Notes: generated by a model from the sequence alone, not told the origin. A stretch of DNA of 64,000 nt from Lineus longissimus (GCF_910592395.1 NC_088316.1:4280001-4344000); one strand, 5' to 3'. Shown: positions 32,481 to 46,393, counted from the first letter of the stretch. A program made the numbers and translations.

Positions 32481-35400
32481 CTGCAAAGAGAAGAAGACAA
32501 CGGTTGATTGAGTAACTTGGGTTTGCGTTTGTGATGATGACATTCACGACACTAAATGACTAATCTGTAGGTGACGAACATGTGCCATTTCAACCATGTT
32601 GTCTCGGATTGGCTGGCGCCTAAACGCAGTGGCACACAAAAGATCTCATTCCGCTTTGGAGGAGGAATACTCTCAGGAGAATAACACCTCCTAGAGCAGA
32701 GCGAACGCTGAAGAAGAAAGAGAAGGCTAGGATTGGCTATGCATTCCTGACCAGCCTTTGAACAACTGAGCCCAGAAGACTGGGATAAGATTCCTTTAAT
32801 TGTGGCTAAGTGATATAGGCAACAGTCTAAGACATGAGCTCTGAAAAGTAAATAGCACACAACTGACTAATTGGTGCTAGGTTTTATCCTCAAAACTACG
32901 GCTGAACTTTTACTTTAGAAATATTCCATGCCTCTGTTTGAGTTCTTCCTGCTGGCTCTTTCACCTCAGTTGGTATAGGCTTTTTCATCGATGATTCATT
33001 CACACTTTCACTACATTCTAAAAGCACTTCTTTTATTTGTTTTGTTTTTTGTTCCAAATGATTCATACTTTGGAAACCTGTTCACATCTCGCAGAAAAAT
33101 GAAGACTTCATGTTGGCACTTTTTCCAGATTAGCTAAATATTTTGTGTAAAACTATGTTGCTTTTGAGTCTTGAAGCTACTGACTTCATTTCAGAGGTGG
33201 GTGCCAGGTGGGGGGCAAACTCCTTGACGTCAGACAGAGGAGACCTCATGTCAAAACTTACCACCTAGGTCAATTCACGGTGGCGACACAACATGGTGGT
33301 CGGCCTGGGAAAACGACATAGGCAAATTCAAAGGATACTTTATCGGAAGCAATTCTGACTCATTTTGTAAATATTGTAATCCTTGGAGACAAAAGTATCC
33401 ACTTTTCAAAGTAACATGAGTGACAAGAACCCCCTAGCTGCTGATAATCAGTCAACGGGGTTCCTAGCAACTTAGTCTCAATGTTTATGAGGCTTGATGA
33501 GCAAGGAAACATGGCAAAGGTAGAAAAACTTTTATCAGACACTGTCCTCAGGGAGGATGTATGTTAATATGGAGGACATTGATGATAAAAACTTATCAAG
33601 AGTATGTTATCTATATTTTATCAGAGATGCACCCTGAGTCACTTTCTGAAAAAAAAAAATTCAGAGAAAGGTAGATGCTTACGCTTCATTCATACCATTA
33701 TCAGCTACTGGCAATGTCTAACAATTCCACACAAAAGTTCGAACTTGTCGACTTGCCACATTGTTACCATTGCCTTGCTAGCATGATCCTTTTTAAACCC
33801 AACGGAAACGTCCAACAAGCTAAATGAAGGTTCATTTTGTGTTTGGCGCGTCAGAAAATCACAAGCGAACACGAACGGAAAAACAGCACAAGTGAACAGT
33901 CTATGTATACGCAGCCTCACAAGTACTAAGAGCCAAAAGGGTTAAACAAGGTATTCATGTCCACAAACTTATGTCGTTTGACTGGTGATGAATCTTGATA
34001 TGAATTGGGCAACAGACCTACCTATCTTGAACATATTCAGCATAAATTCAAAATAAGATTGAGCCGAATCGAATCGAATTATCCAAATCAGTCGTGACCA
34101 AATGTCAAATTGCAGGAAACAATGTTAACCATGCACATACTGTAACCATCCTGCCCTGCGGAGGGATTCAAGTGAAATACTGAATCACAGTATGTTGAGC
34201 ACAATGTGATGATCTTCCAGCAGATATGATGAGAATCAGGAAAAACTTGCAAACCAGTCCAAACACAAGCTCTCACAACTCTGCAGGAGACAAAATACAT
34301 AAGAAATCGGTTAATCCACCAAATATCAAATTTTCAAACAATCAGTCAAAAGCGTAGATATCAGGCCACTGAGGTGAATTGGTCAACTTGTCAGATGGAA
34401 AATGGGTTAGAAAGTCGGAAATCAAAGATGCTGTGTGCAGTGATCGGAAGCTAGTGTTTCTTGATCACCATGTGAACGGCAAGGAAAAACAGGAAGGCCC
34501 AAACGTATTCAAGCGTAAAATCCAGAAGAAATTAATTGAATTAGCATTCTGTTGTCATCTTGAGAGTCTCTAATGACATCATTATCACTCAAGGCGGCAC
34601 CAAAGCAAACAGCGGGGGAACGATGCGTGTCAAAATTCTCGCAATGACAACTTTGTTTTGCAACATATGGCAGTAAATGGGCCTTGCATTGCACCAAAAA
34701 GAGTTCAGGTCATGAAGAATTTGGTTTTGTGTTCATTAATACACAAGAGATATTAACTATATTTGACTCAGTTTAGGCTGGAACAGATGATAGAACAAAG
34801 ACATCAATAAAGACAATCCAATATTATCTGCAAAAATCTGTTTCACCCAATTTGAGCTGACACCCGTGTACATCAATGCTCATTCCTGTGTGAAATACAC
34901 AGATAAGGCAAGTCAACTGGTCACAAAACTAGCTCAAAACAGGTGCAGAATTTCCCGTCAAGTATGCGTTAAATTTCCCGACCGTGCCGCCGGTATCTTA
35001 AATCGATGGGGCCTGTCACGTTTGCGCAATCCTGATATCGAGAACAATGCTACTGCAATGTCACAATGTCCGTGAAGACTTTGTATTTCCCACGCAATGC
35101 CAATAATCGGTCCTGGGGGTAATTGACCGCGGTCAAAACGTGATGGATGCAATCATGATGAGTTGGGCTACCGCCGGAATATTTTGTGACAAAAATGTCC
35201 ATTCACTTGACAAACAAAGAATACAGTTACTCGTCAACAACAAACTTACTGCTATAACTTTAGACATTAGGACCTTCATCTTCAAAGAAGGAGGCTCAAT
35301 CTAGTAACTTTTACCTTCGGCAATTAAGACCTTAGATGTACTATCAGATGGACGATCAAATACGCTTACTCTAGTTTCACCGTTCTAAGACCAGTTGACT

Positions 35401-36039
35401 GTTTACTAAGAAATCAAAACAAAGGCCAAGCAAGAACATCAGACAACTTGATGCTGCCAACCCAGTGTCTATCCAAATTAAACCCGTTGAATGGCATCTA
35501 TAACAACCATAATGCAAATATTTCGTCGGCATTGCATATTCAGAACCGGTCTTCGATTGGTGAAAATAGAGTATTATCATCTAAATACTGGGCATATTTT
35601 ATCAGAACTGGTCACTCTTTTGTCGTACAGGAAGTTCGTGGTCACTTTATGGTAAGACAACTCCCCAAAGAAGATTTAGATGGCCACCTTGTTTTCACCT
35701 AGACATACGAGTACAATACAGCAATACATATCTAAAACCACAATCGGCCACCCTATTGTTGGGTCTTGTATTGCCGGGGCGACTTCTACACTTTGGAAGA
35801 TTTAGATGGGCGTCTCGATTTCCTCTTGCTAAATGGTGCAGAAGAGCAAGGAAAATTTAGATAAGTCTTGAACTGATATACTCGAACACGAGCAGAATTC
35901 AAAATGACAGTTTCCATCCCATCCCGCAAAGAACAGGTGAAGCCTGGCTATGACAGAGAAGTCTCAACTCAAAGTGAGTCTTGTGTAGGCAAACAAGAAT
36001 GGGTGCAAAATGACATAAAATCTAGTGTTTTCCAAATCC
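32481..36039. other. Intron sequence, no recognisable genes
   Basis: Lies within the roughly 12-kb intron between the exons at 44619 and 32480. It shows ordinary AT-rich sequence with short chance ORFs. Confidence 0.5.
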
Positions 36040-37482
36040 TGGCAAATAATCAATTTTTATGGCTGCGACCTGTACCAATCATCGCTGCCATAAGCGATAA
36101 AAAGATAATGCATTTGTTGATAAAACCAGTAAATTCTGATCCGAGGTCGAAGTGATCACTGATTCTTGTCACAGGCACCTGCACAAAGGTCCCAGTGATC
36201 ATTGATTCTTGTCACAGGCACCTGCACTGAAGGTCGCAGTGATCACTGATTCTTGTAACAGGCACCTGCACTGAAGGTCACAGTGATCACTGATTCTTGT
36301 CACAGGCACCTACACGGAAGGTCGCAGAGATCAGTGATTCTTTTCTCAGGCACCTGCACAAAGGTCGCAGTGATCATTGATTCTTGTCACAGGCACCTGC
36401 ACTGAAGGTTGCAGTGATCACTGATTCTTGTAACAGGCACCTGCACTGAAGGTCGCAGAGATCACTGATTCTGGTCACAGGCATCTGCACTGAAGGTCGC
36501 AGTGATCATTGATTCTTGTCACAGGCACCTACACGGAAGGTCGCAGAGATCAGTGATTCTTTTCTCAGGCACCAGCACAAAGGTCGCAGTGATCATTGAT
36601 TCTTGTCACAGGCACCTGCACTGAAGGTCGAAGTGATCACTGATTCTTGTCACAGGCACCTGCACTGAAGGTCACAGTGATCACTGATTCTTGTCACAGG
36701 CACCTACACGGAAGGTCGCAGAGATCAGTGATTCTTTTCTCAGGCACCTGCACAAAGGTCGCAGTGATCATTGATTCTTGTCACAGGCACCTGCACTGAA
36801 GGTCGAAGTGATCACTGATTCTTGTCACAGGCACCTGCACTGAAGGTCGCAGAGATCACTGATTCTTGTCACAGGCACCTGCACAAAGGTCCCAGTGATC
36901 ATTGATTCTTGTCACAGGCACCTGCACTGAAGGTCGCAGTGATCACTGATTCTTGTAACAGGCACCTGCACTGAAGGTCACAGTGATCACTGATTCTTGT
37001 CACAGGCACCTACACGGAAGGTCGCAGAGATCAGTGATTCTTTTCTCAGGCACCTGCACAAAGGTCGCAGTGATCATTGATTCTTGTCACAGGCACCTGC
37101 ACTGAAGGTTGCAGTGATCACTGATTCTTGTAACAGGCACCTGCACTGAAGGTCGCAGAGATCACTGATTCTGGTCACAGGCATCTGCACTGAAGGTCGC
37201 AGTGATCATTGATTCTTGTCACAGGCACATGCACTGAAGGTCGCAGAGATCACTGATTCTTGGCACAGGCACCAGCACAAAGGTCGCAGTGATCACTGAT
37301 TCTTGTCACAGGCACCTGTACAAAGGTCGCAGTGATCACTGATTCTTGTCACAGGCACATGCACTGAAGGTCGCAGTGATCACTGATTCTTGTCGCAGGT
37401 CCTGCACTGAACACCATAAAAGTTTTTGTCACATGTGATCCTGATCCCTGGTCGCTGCGACAAAATTCACTCGTTTTCACGG
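36040..37482. mobile_element. MITE family B, copy 3, internally expanded
   Basis: The outer ends match family B: AATCAATTTTTATGGCTGCGACC on the left and, reading back, CGAGTGAATTTTGTCGCAGCGACC on the right (diverged complements). Between them sits the 42-44-bp array. An ordinary family-B copy at 9055-9310 holds one unit of the motif, so the array probably arose by amplification inside the element. Non-coding. Confidence 0.55.
36146..37405. repeat. 42-44-bp tandem array, ~28-29 units
   Basis: Unit TGATCACTGATTCTTGTCAC + AGGCACCTGCACTGAAGGTCGCAG, with a 2-bp-shorter variant (CACAAAGG for CACTGAAGG). Each unit contains the palindrome GTGATCAC or a variant. Positions 36181-36527 and 36881-37227 are identical over about 345 bp at exactly 700-bp offset, showing a recent segmental copy within the array. 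Confidence 0.9.
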
Positions 37483-40200
37483 CCCTCTTGCAAGAAAAAG
37501 ATACAATTGAATCTCTGCAAGTCTTTTCCTTCCTTTATAGTGCAAAATGATGGTTTAAGCAATCAAACGTTTGAGAGGGTGAGCAAGTAAAGGGTTAAAT
37601 ATAGATGGGCACGGCTTTCTCATATCGATAAGGGTAGCAACATGTCGATGATGTTTGTACAAGTCAATATCCGCAACATCAACAAGGGTTGAGTCATCGT
37701 GGTTCCGCCAAGACATGCTTCCAACTATTGGACAAGGATATTACTGGCATCCTTTCAAGCAGATTCATCGCACATTGCAAGCTGATATCTCCTCAGTGAG
37801 TCAGTTTTATATTTCATATGCCCTTCCCTTAGAGCCACAATCAATTCACAGGGCCGTAGCTGGAGGGTGGGGCAGGGAGCCAAATACCCCACCTGAAAGT
37901 CACAGTAAGAGGTGTTTCTCATGAAGATGTTTTGCCAATTCTTGACCAGAGTTAAGACCTAATGAGGTGATTTGCCACCCTTCCATGAACGATGAGCTAG
38001 TTATGGGCCCTATCCACACCCCTGTTCCTGAGTCTTACATGTAAGATGCTTGATAATTGCCATTTCAAAGCAATGCTAAAAATCCGAGCTGATAGGTGAT
38101 TTTCACAAAGTATAAGCCCAGTCAGAAGTTGGGGAAGTTTCATTTACTGTTTTCCAGCACAGCCTAAAATGTCAACCACAATTTCTAGTTTTGCCGTTGG
38201 CTATCATTTCTTTCACAACATTGCAGAAGTAATCCCGCATTTTGCAAACATTACCGCTGTTTTTTATCAGTGAATGAAATTTCTGCACTTTCTTTTTAAT
38301 AGCTGCACTTGACACCAAGTCCTTGGGAACAAAATGTACACAATGAACAGCACGATGTACACAGCTCAGCGCATAAAGCAGACGTCAATGTAGGGATGGA
38401 AAAAACAATACGCTGTGACTCAGGTACAACAATGGAACCAATTGACTGAAAAAATTGTCAAAGAAATGAAGCTATACGGAACAAGCCAGGTGGAAGATTT
38501 GAATTTTACGCACTTCTTGACGCACCCTGCTGCGTCTTTGTTCCAAAGACATCCATTGCTCCATAGCATTTTATTTTGCGTTTTAAACACCACCTTAGAT
38601 TCAGGTGTCCATCTTATTCGCCGTCTTTATCGTTCTAATTTGATTAAATTCGTCCGGGAATATGAATTTGTGCAGACTAAGTGCAGTGTCTTGGAAATTA
38701 TCTAAGATGTCGTGCTGTGCTACCATTGTCCACGCCCGTTCAAACGAGAGACAAATTTTTGTAGGGGATTGTGCGGCTTCATGATTTAATAATGGTTTCA
38801 ACATCATGTGGTCCCGTTGTTCTTCTGTGAAAGATATGATAATTCTTTTAAGTTGAGTGGTGACGGAAAAGTAAAATTTCGACTCGGGTTCATGACTTTG
38901 TTGTTTTCATTTGATGACTGGTACGGAGTGATGATAAAGCATTTTCACCAAAGTTGCAATGGTACGGCACATAAATGTTTCCAACAAAGCGAGTGAAATT
39001 CTCAACTTAATCTAATTTCTTTAATGATATATATACAACAAAGCCAAAAAGCAATGATTACTGACTTTTTTGACTGCGATTGTTTTTTTTCATTGTCATC
39101 ATTTGACAGATCATCCAGCCAGGTTTTCTTCTCATCTGCCCAAACATGCTAAACTGCCATCTACAATGCAAAATTGCAACCAGCAATCTCAACTGAACTT
39201 GAACTTGCTTAAGGAATGATTAGTACTAGTCAGCTAGTCAGATAGGGCCTTCGTCTTTTTCAAAACGATCGTGGGCCAGAGACTGCCAGTGATGAAAGGG
39301 TATCTTTCAACCAAATGTGTACGCGGCATACCTCAGAGGGGACTAAATGGCATACCAAGTACACCTGGTCGGTAGTATTAAAGAATTGATTTGTCATTTC
39401 AGCAGAGGCAAGCTGTGTTAATATTTTTGAAATAAGAATCTGTATGCAGATCCCATTAATTAAATGAATATCATCATCTTTTATGCAGTTCAACTCTTTT
39501 TAGTGAAAATCTTGATAGTTTGTTTTAAATAGGATTATTCTTAGAATCACAGTCCCATACACCTGAATGAACCAAACAACTCCTAAGTTCACAGTAACAG
39601 AAGGTCCGCATTGAGTGCAAACGCATTGAAGGACACCTCACGCGTAGTCTAATTATATGCCTGCCACATTTTACATTTTCCAATAAAACCCCGCCGTCAA
39701 TCGCATCAATATCGTCATAGTCATATCCGCCATTCCAATATCCCGCAACCCGACACCTAAACATGAGAATCCTCTTGCACCAAAGCAAACCGATTATTAA
39801 ACCATTTGTCCTTTCTATTCTCAGCCACTGTGGTATTAGCATAGTTGATTGCTTTAATTCATGTCGCTTTCACCAGCTGAAAGACTCAATGGCAGGTTCG
39901 TTTGGTATGACACTGACACAGCCATGGATTCACGGATGACACGCTACGTTTGTTCTCATAAATGGGGAATGAATAAGGATCTAAGCAGACAGGACTCCCA
40001 GTTACAGCAAATTTGTAGTTTCTTTCTTTATAGATAACATCCTGTGCGTCATAAATAAAGGGCACCCAAATTTTGATTAAGGGTCAAAATTAAATCGTTT
40101 TTCAAAATTAAATCGGTTATGACCCCCTGAAGCATTTTCTGGAAGTTGAAATGACCAAATCTGCTCAGAGCACATTTAAATAACATAGGTCAAAGTGGTC
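37483..40200. other. Intron sequence, nothing recognised
   Basis: No exon signals or repeats stand out; ORFs here are short and without codon-like composition. Confidence 0.4.
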
Positions 40201-40395
40201 TCGTGATTATCCCAAAAGAGATAGCCTTTTTGTACAAAATATAAAGTTTCAACAATGATGTTGTGAAGACCTATCCAAAGACTATAAATACCAAGTTTCA
40301 GCAAATTTGTTTGCACAATAACTGTATAATTGCATTGGGTATTTCATTTCTATTTTCCTGGACCACCAATAATTACAAACTGCACGCCCCTTTAA
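40201..40395 (-). mobile_element. MITE family A, copy 4
   Basis: On the minus strand, starts TTAAAGGGGCGTGCAGTTTG and continues with ATTGGTGGTCCAGGAAAATAG and GCTGAAACTTGGTAT, matching copies 1 and 2. A TTAA lies at 40392-40395. The other end is eroded. Confidence 0.55.
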
Positions 40396-42759
40396 ATCAC
40401 TATTCATTTCGCAGGAAGATGGACTTTTCCCCGATTGGTCAGTTGACATGCAGTCAGGACATGGATGGAGAAAATAACGCCAGACTCTAAACGCACAAGT
40501 TGCTTACTACACTGCTTTCCCCCCCCCCCCCCCCCCCCCGCAAACTCTAAGCTAGGCAACAGTTTTAACCCTAATTGAAAAGACGAAATCTCTCCCGATC
40601 AATCTGTTGATCCTGCGATGTGATAAAATGCGGAATGTCGTTCCCAACACGAGACAAAAAGGCCAATAATCGAATTCCTGCACACCCATTCGTTGATCGC
40701 TGATGGACAAGTTTCTGGTTAATTCACCCGTGTTGCATGCGGTTTAATCTGGCACGTCAAATCAATGAGGTTCATTGGGGAAAACCTTTTAACTTCTCTG
40801 GTAATGGATTAGGCAAATAACCGTGATCTCTTCCCAATAAAATGCATTAGTTTCAAGGTTGTCTCCGCATCCCCAGAAAATAAGATTTTAAACCAAACTC
40901 GATATGTCTAACCACAAATGATGAAAAGGGTATGACATTTTACATTTTATTAGGAATTTGCTGAAATACTTGCCAGTTCAAAATATGTAAAGCCCAGCTT
41001 GCACTTTCCCCTTCCCACATTTTATAGTTTTCCGATTCGAAGTCGAACAAATCATCTGGGCTCGTGAAGATAAGAGATAATGGACCTTTTCAAATTTAAC
41101 CAAAGCCATAGCCAGCTATGGGGAGATCCTTCTCACCATAAGCAGACCTGGCCTGATTCACACCTAATCGCGAGGGCAACTTGAGTTTATTCAGCTTGAG
41201 GTTGCATCTGTTGCTCAAAGTGAAAGAAAACAATCAAATAAGAACGGTAAAAAGTTTTACTCAAAACCGAATATTATCATGGCCTATGTTTGAGAAAACA
41301 TCTTTTTTCAATTTTGCTTCCATTGATTTCTACAAATACATGTATAGTGCATTTTCCAAAGATAAAACCATTCAGTTAAACATTTTTGTGCCTTTAATGA
41401 TTCTGACTTTACCCCGTCTCATGAAAAGTTTGCAAAAATTAGGCTTCAGAAAAATAAAGGTGTTTTGAGGATTCTGTTCAAGGTTAAAAGATTCAGTTGG
41501 GATTTGACAAAAAGTTACCAATTAACAACCGACAGATGGTGGGAACATAAGTTAGTGACTTTATTGCTCATGTTCGTGTCATTTCGTACTCTATGAACCA
41601 ATGTCCGGGTGGCTGATTGAGACTATCAGATGTTTATTCCATCTGTTGATAGACCACTTGGCCCGAACTGCTGTTGGAATTATAAACAGCCAGTTTTTTG
41701 CCGCAAAGATCAGGACTGTGCAAGTCGACTCTAAAGCAAAAGATGAGAGTCAGCTGAATAAGGCATATGAGAAGTTTTTTGAGGCACCAAGCTGAACAGG
41801 GGGACCATAAAACCACCAGACTGCAGCCAAACTCCAGCAGCAATTCGGCATTGGCCCGTACCAAGCTTTTGGGTCTCTGGGGGTTAGGAACAGTTAATAC
41901 AAACAGTTCTATTTCAGCATCGCAATCTCTCTTATGAGAGCTAAACAGTTGCATAAAATCTACCCTTCACGTGAGTTTATAGGGTCATCGTCCTCACATC
42001 TCCAGATAAGCAACCCTCAGCAACGAGCCAAAGTTGCCAAGGAGAAGCCTGAAAGCCCTTAGGAATTTGCTAACGACTGATTGTAACAATGTGGAGTGGG
42101 ACACTGGACCCTCTGACAGACAAGAAAGACAGACAGAGAGGCCAAGCTAAAATAGCAACTCCCAAAGCCAAGCATTTTATTTTTAGTTTGCTACTTTGTA
42201 ACCATGTGTCTCTAGCAGTCTGACCATCAAATCTCCAGATGTTGTTGGCCATTTCAGATCTTCGCACTTACGTAAACAACATTTTGGTCAATATCTGGCA
42301 AGTTTTAGGCCAGATAGGTTCTGGCTTTATAGATCGCAGACAGATGAACTAAAACAGCCTGGCTTGCTTGGATTAAGTAAGCAGATTTCACGGACTTCTC
42401 GAGGCATCATCCAGGGATGGACATTACTATTTTCAACACTAATGATAATTTCAAGCATATTTGATTAAACTGGGTGTAATTACCTGACTAATTATCAGTT
42501 GAAGCATTTACCCCACACATGCAAAGGTGACCAACATTCCCTGGGGTGGATAATTTAGGTGCATATAATCTCTTTAGTAAATAGTACGAGTGTATGAGTC
42601 AAGCTGTGTGTCTTGCCCGAGGTCGCAAGCAATGCTATTCCAGATGTGATTTTGCCTGTACCAGAAACTCATGAGTAACCATTTGTGGAGGATTTACCAG
42701 ACAAATTCAGACATTCAGTGGGCCAACATGCCGCATTGAAACTTTTTGGACCATCCAAA
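40396..42759. other. Intron sequence with a 21-C homopolymer
   Basis: A run of about 21 C at 40519-40539 is the only notable feature. Such runs are error-prone in sequencing, so its length is uncertain. Confidence 0.4.
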
Positions 42760-42950
42760 CATTTTGAAACTGGCCCACTATTACTACTGCAAATTTGCTG
42801 AAATTGGGCATCTATAGTACATGTACTTGTAAATGTATATTAATCTACAGAACAACACTATTGAAATTTACATTCAGTAAATATTAAAACACCAACTGGA
42901 CATTTTTTAAAATTCTTCAACGAAGGCAGTACATTTGTTTATTCTCCATC
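42760..42950 (+). mobile_element. MITE family A, copy 5 (partial)
   Basis: Contains GCAAATTTGCTGAAATTGGG, ACTATTGAAATTTACATTCAG and TCTTCAACGAAGGCAGTAC in the family order. The terminal repeats are decayed. Confidence 0.5.
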
Positions 42951-43995
42951 ACAAGGGGCTGTTGGATATCTTATAGAGAGTGATATTATATCAGCCAGTG
43001 TTTACCAGTTTCTCACAGCATAAACCAATCTTCTGGTATGCTATTCGTACACAGCGTGTAGCGAAATGAATCAACGATTCCACCAAAATACTTCAAGGTT
43101 TCCCATGCATTGTTAATACCTGTTTAGGTTTCAGGCATGTTCCTACCTATCAATTCTGAGATATTCGCCACAACTGTTCTGGCCAACATCATACTGTGAA
43201 AATTTCATGCTATTTGCTCCAGAAACGAGAAGTGCTTTTATAGATCACACTTTGAAGCTTTGAGGGTTAAAATACACACATTTCTGATGACGTTTATTCA
43301 GACCAGTATAAGCAGACTTTCTAACTTCACAACTTTTCACCTGCCTTGTACATGTAGTTAAAATAATCAACAACAAAATACAAATTAGTATATTTTTCAC
43401 CACCTCCGTGGAAGCTATGGTTACCCCACAAGAATCGGAAGTTCATGCGTTCAAATTAGCAGTTCATAACTCCTTAATTTAACGAAAACTAAAGCAATCT
43501 GCACACATGTGGAGGTAATAATTTGCTCTTCACACCTGCTTTACCAGTTGGTTTAGTAATCAGATCAAAACCTTTCAAAGCTGCTTTTAGAGTAGATCTT
43601 GTTCATCAACACTGGTTGAAGTATGTTGACCACATTACAAAAATGATACCAGGTGTTAGTGTATATATACGTATACATTTAAAAGAGCCAGAGTAGTGTA
43701 TTTTCTTTATCTCAGTAGATTATATACAAATACTGTGCATGCTCATTCAAAGGAGCCAAAAATATAGATTTCTGAATCAATCCCCAGCCTCCATGTACTA
43801 GCTGTTAAACTCATTCTCAGGCAGAAGGTCGACAACAGAAAAACCTCTAATAAAATGACGAAATAAGATGATGGAAACTTATCATTTTAAAAGATACATA
43901 TTCACACAGAAAATAGCCAGGCATAATAAGAAGCAAATGTGTTCAATGAAGGGAGGGAGGATGAAGGTCAGGCAGAAGCAGATTGGTGAAAAATT
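42951..43995. other. Intron sequence, nothing recognised
   Basis: AT-rich; no repeats or exon signals are convincing. Confidence 0.4.
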
Positions 43996-44465
43996 TGCAG
44001 ATAGATTTGGTAGCTGATGACAGCCACAATTTGCCAATTCGAGTTTATGGAGGCTGATGACAGCCCAATTCGTCATTTCACTTTTAAAGAGGCTGATGAC
44101 AGTCCAACTTTGCCAATTCAATTTCATAGAGGCTGTCGACAGTCCGGATAGTTGCCAATTTGAGTTTATAAAAGGCCGAAGACAGTCAAAATTTGCTAAT
44201 TTGAGTTTACAGAGGCTGATGACATTCCAATTTGCCAATTTGAGTTCACAGTGGGTGATGACAGTCCGATTTGCCAAATCGAGTTGTGGAGGCCAAAGAC
44301 ATTTAAAATCCACCAATTTGATTTTACAAGGGCTGATGACAGCCAAAATTTGAGTTCACAGAAGCTAATGACAGCTCAAATTTGCCAATGTCAGTTTACA
44401 AAGGCTAGTGACAGTCCAAACTTGCCAAGTCAAGTTTTGCAGAGGCTAATTTGCCAACAGCAGAC
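43996..44465. repeat. ~40-bp tandem array, about 12 units
   Basis: Diverged unit GAGGCTGATGACAGTCCAAT + TTGCCAATTTGAGTTTACA. The GGCTGATGA anchor recurs at 44051, 44090, 44130, 44173, 44213 and on to about 44440, at 39-43-bp steps. It ends about 150 bp downstream of the exon at 44619 in the gene's direction. ORFs on both strands are by-products of the array. Confidence 0.85.
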
Positions 44466-44618
44466 CTTGGTTGCTGATGACATTGTGAACTAAGACAAGT
44501 AGAGTTGGTACCAATGACAGCACCAACTCCGGCCATGACCTGGGTGTATTCAGCGAATGAAGGAGTTTGCTATTGAAGGACATGGTCAATAGGTTGCGCT
44601 AAACATCAAATTACTTAC

Positions 44619-44846
44619 ACACATTCCCAATCGCATGATGATTGGACATCTCATTATCCGATACAGAATAGTGCGACAAACTTTGTTGAGATGATAGCGA
44701 ACTGTGGGATCCCTGCTCCCAGTGGTCCCGATCCGGGTGATCGGTTTCGATATCCCCTTCAGACCCACTCAAGTAGCTATAAAGGCGCATGCCCGGCGTG
44801 TCGGCCGTATCCAGCGGTGAGATCACACTTTCGTCAGTCGTCAGGC
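44619..44846 (-). CDS. Internal coding exon, probable teneurin intracellular domain
   Basis: 228 nt (76 codons), phase 1 at both ends. The acceptor is a good CTCCTTTTCAG and the donor a strong GTAAGTAA, after GGGAATGTGT. The first two bases complete a Gly codon with either the 53076 or the 46394 upstream exon. The peptide is acidic and Ser-rich, e.g. LTTDESVISPLDTADT, then SYLSGSEGDIETDHPD and SSLSSQQSLSHYSVSDNE. This resembles the Ser/Asp-rich stretch of vertebrate teneurin intracellular domains. No stop in frame and no membrane segment. Exon status is strongly supported by reciprocal frame and splice fit. Confidence 0.8.
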
Positions 44847-46393
44847 CTGAAAAGGAGAAAGAAGTTAGGTTCCTGTGTGGCAAAGTATGAAGGCGTTGGG
44901 GAAGGGGGGAGAGGGCAGTTGGGGAACTCAGAATTTATACAATCTGCTCTAAGTTGGCAACATCTTCGGAGGTTTTTGATACCTCCAATTTTTTTAACAA
45001 AGTCCTCAGTTGGTCTCATATTCTTGTAAGAAACCTTCCAATCTATCTGTTGCCAATACTACTAAAAGGGGGACTGGGGAAAATGTAAAGCTGGCGTTCC
45101 TGCAAAAAAGAAGAGAGCATGCCCATTAGACTTAATCAATTCAAACAACACACTGTTTTGATCTTTAATTTTCATTGAAACCATTTCATAACGGATGACA
45201 AGATATCATATCATGACAACGCAACATCTTGTGAGACATTCTGTATTCTGTGTGACAAGAACAGGTGAATCCAGGTACTGTGTGCAGAGCTAAAAGTTGA
45301 GCTAACATTTTCAATTAGCAATCAACAAAATACCATGTTTGATGGCAAAATTGAAGGTGAATGTGTTAATTCATACTACTTCTATAGGCATCGGATGGTT
45401 GATCAAAATCTGGACGCCGACGTAACTAGGCTTATATCGGCATCCATCGCACAATAAAAATCTAGATGCTGAAGCAAGCCTACTTTGTGTTAGATCTTGA
45501 TCATTCATCTGGGACTGGATACGGCTTTAGAGTTGAAATTTACACGCATTTGACTGGACTTCGTGAAAATGAAACACTCGTTACCATCAAACGTTTCATG
45601 GTGTTCTATTTGATTAGCGCCATGCGATCTATTTTCTCCACTTAGAATTTTTACCAAATGCAAATCATATTATTTTGGCCATTTAAACAATCTATTATAT
45701 TGAAGATAATTTGACGAGCAATCCAAATAATAATTTCCAATCATTATTATCCAAAATGTATTAAACAATAGCCATATAATTCAACATGTTTGAGGTCAAT
45801 TCATTAATGGATACACACACATGTAGCTGGTATTAAAGACAGACATATTAAATGTTGAAAATTCCATTGAAGAGACACAACCAGCATTGCAGTGTCCAAT
45901 TCAAACCTTTTGTCATTGTATCCAAAATCCAAACTTCAAGAGAAAACTTTAACAAGAGGCCCAAGCGCCCATTGCTCAGCTGACAGTCAAGGATATACAC
46001 CGGTGGTGCTGGTAATAGACTGGAACCAAAATATCGGTCCAACCATTCAGATATACCAGTTCAGAAGTCAATTGCAAAAACATCTGTTCACTTAGAGCTT
46101 GCCACAGATTTTGCTTTGTGGTTGAAATTATTCTATGCTGTAGTTTGATCCAAAACAAACTACAGCACATGGTGAACTGCTAGACACAATACTAAGTATG
46201 ATGTAGCAGTTTTGATCACTTTACATATTGGGGTTAAATGAACTTTAATCGAATCAAAAGCCGATTCCACCAAACCTCGAGACAAAAGTGTGCCGATTTA
46301 CACACATTAATGTACACGGACCAAGTCAAATCAGTTTGAAACGCACTTTAATCGAATTGGAGTGTGTTTCTGGAGGTATGTATGCTCACTCAC
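44847..46393. other. Intron sequence, no supported exon
   Basis: A polypyrimidine-AG acceptor-like site (CTCTTCTTTTTTGCAG, minus strand, ending near 45107) is present, but no usable downstream donor or phase-1 frame follows. Confidence 0.4.

Noticed and set aside
36146-37405. CRISPR array
   Set aside because: Units are contiguous with no unique spacers, no cas genes are present, and the DNA is eukaryotic.
40519-40539. G-quadruplex or regulatory C-tract
   Set aside because: It is a simple homopolymer of uncertain length with no supporting context.
43882-44353. 154-aa minus and 98-aa plus ORFs
   Set aside because: Both arise from the ~40-bp tandem array and change frame relation between units.
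45060-45107. Extra exon after a strong polypyrimidine-AG site
   Set aside because: In the required phase a stop follows within about 40 bases and no donor is available.
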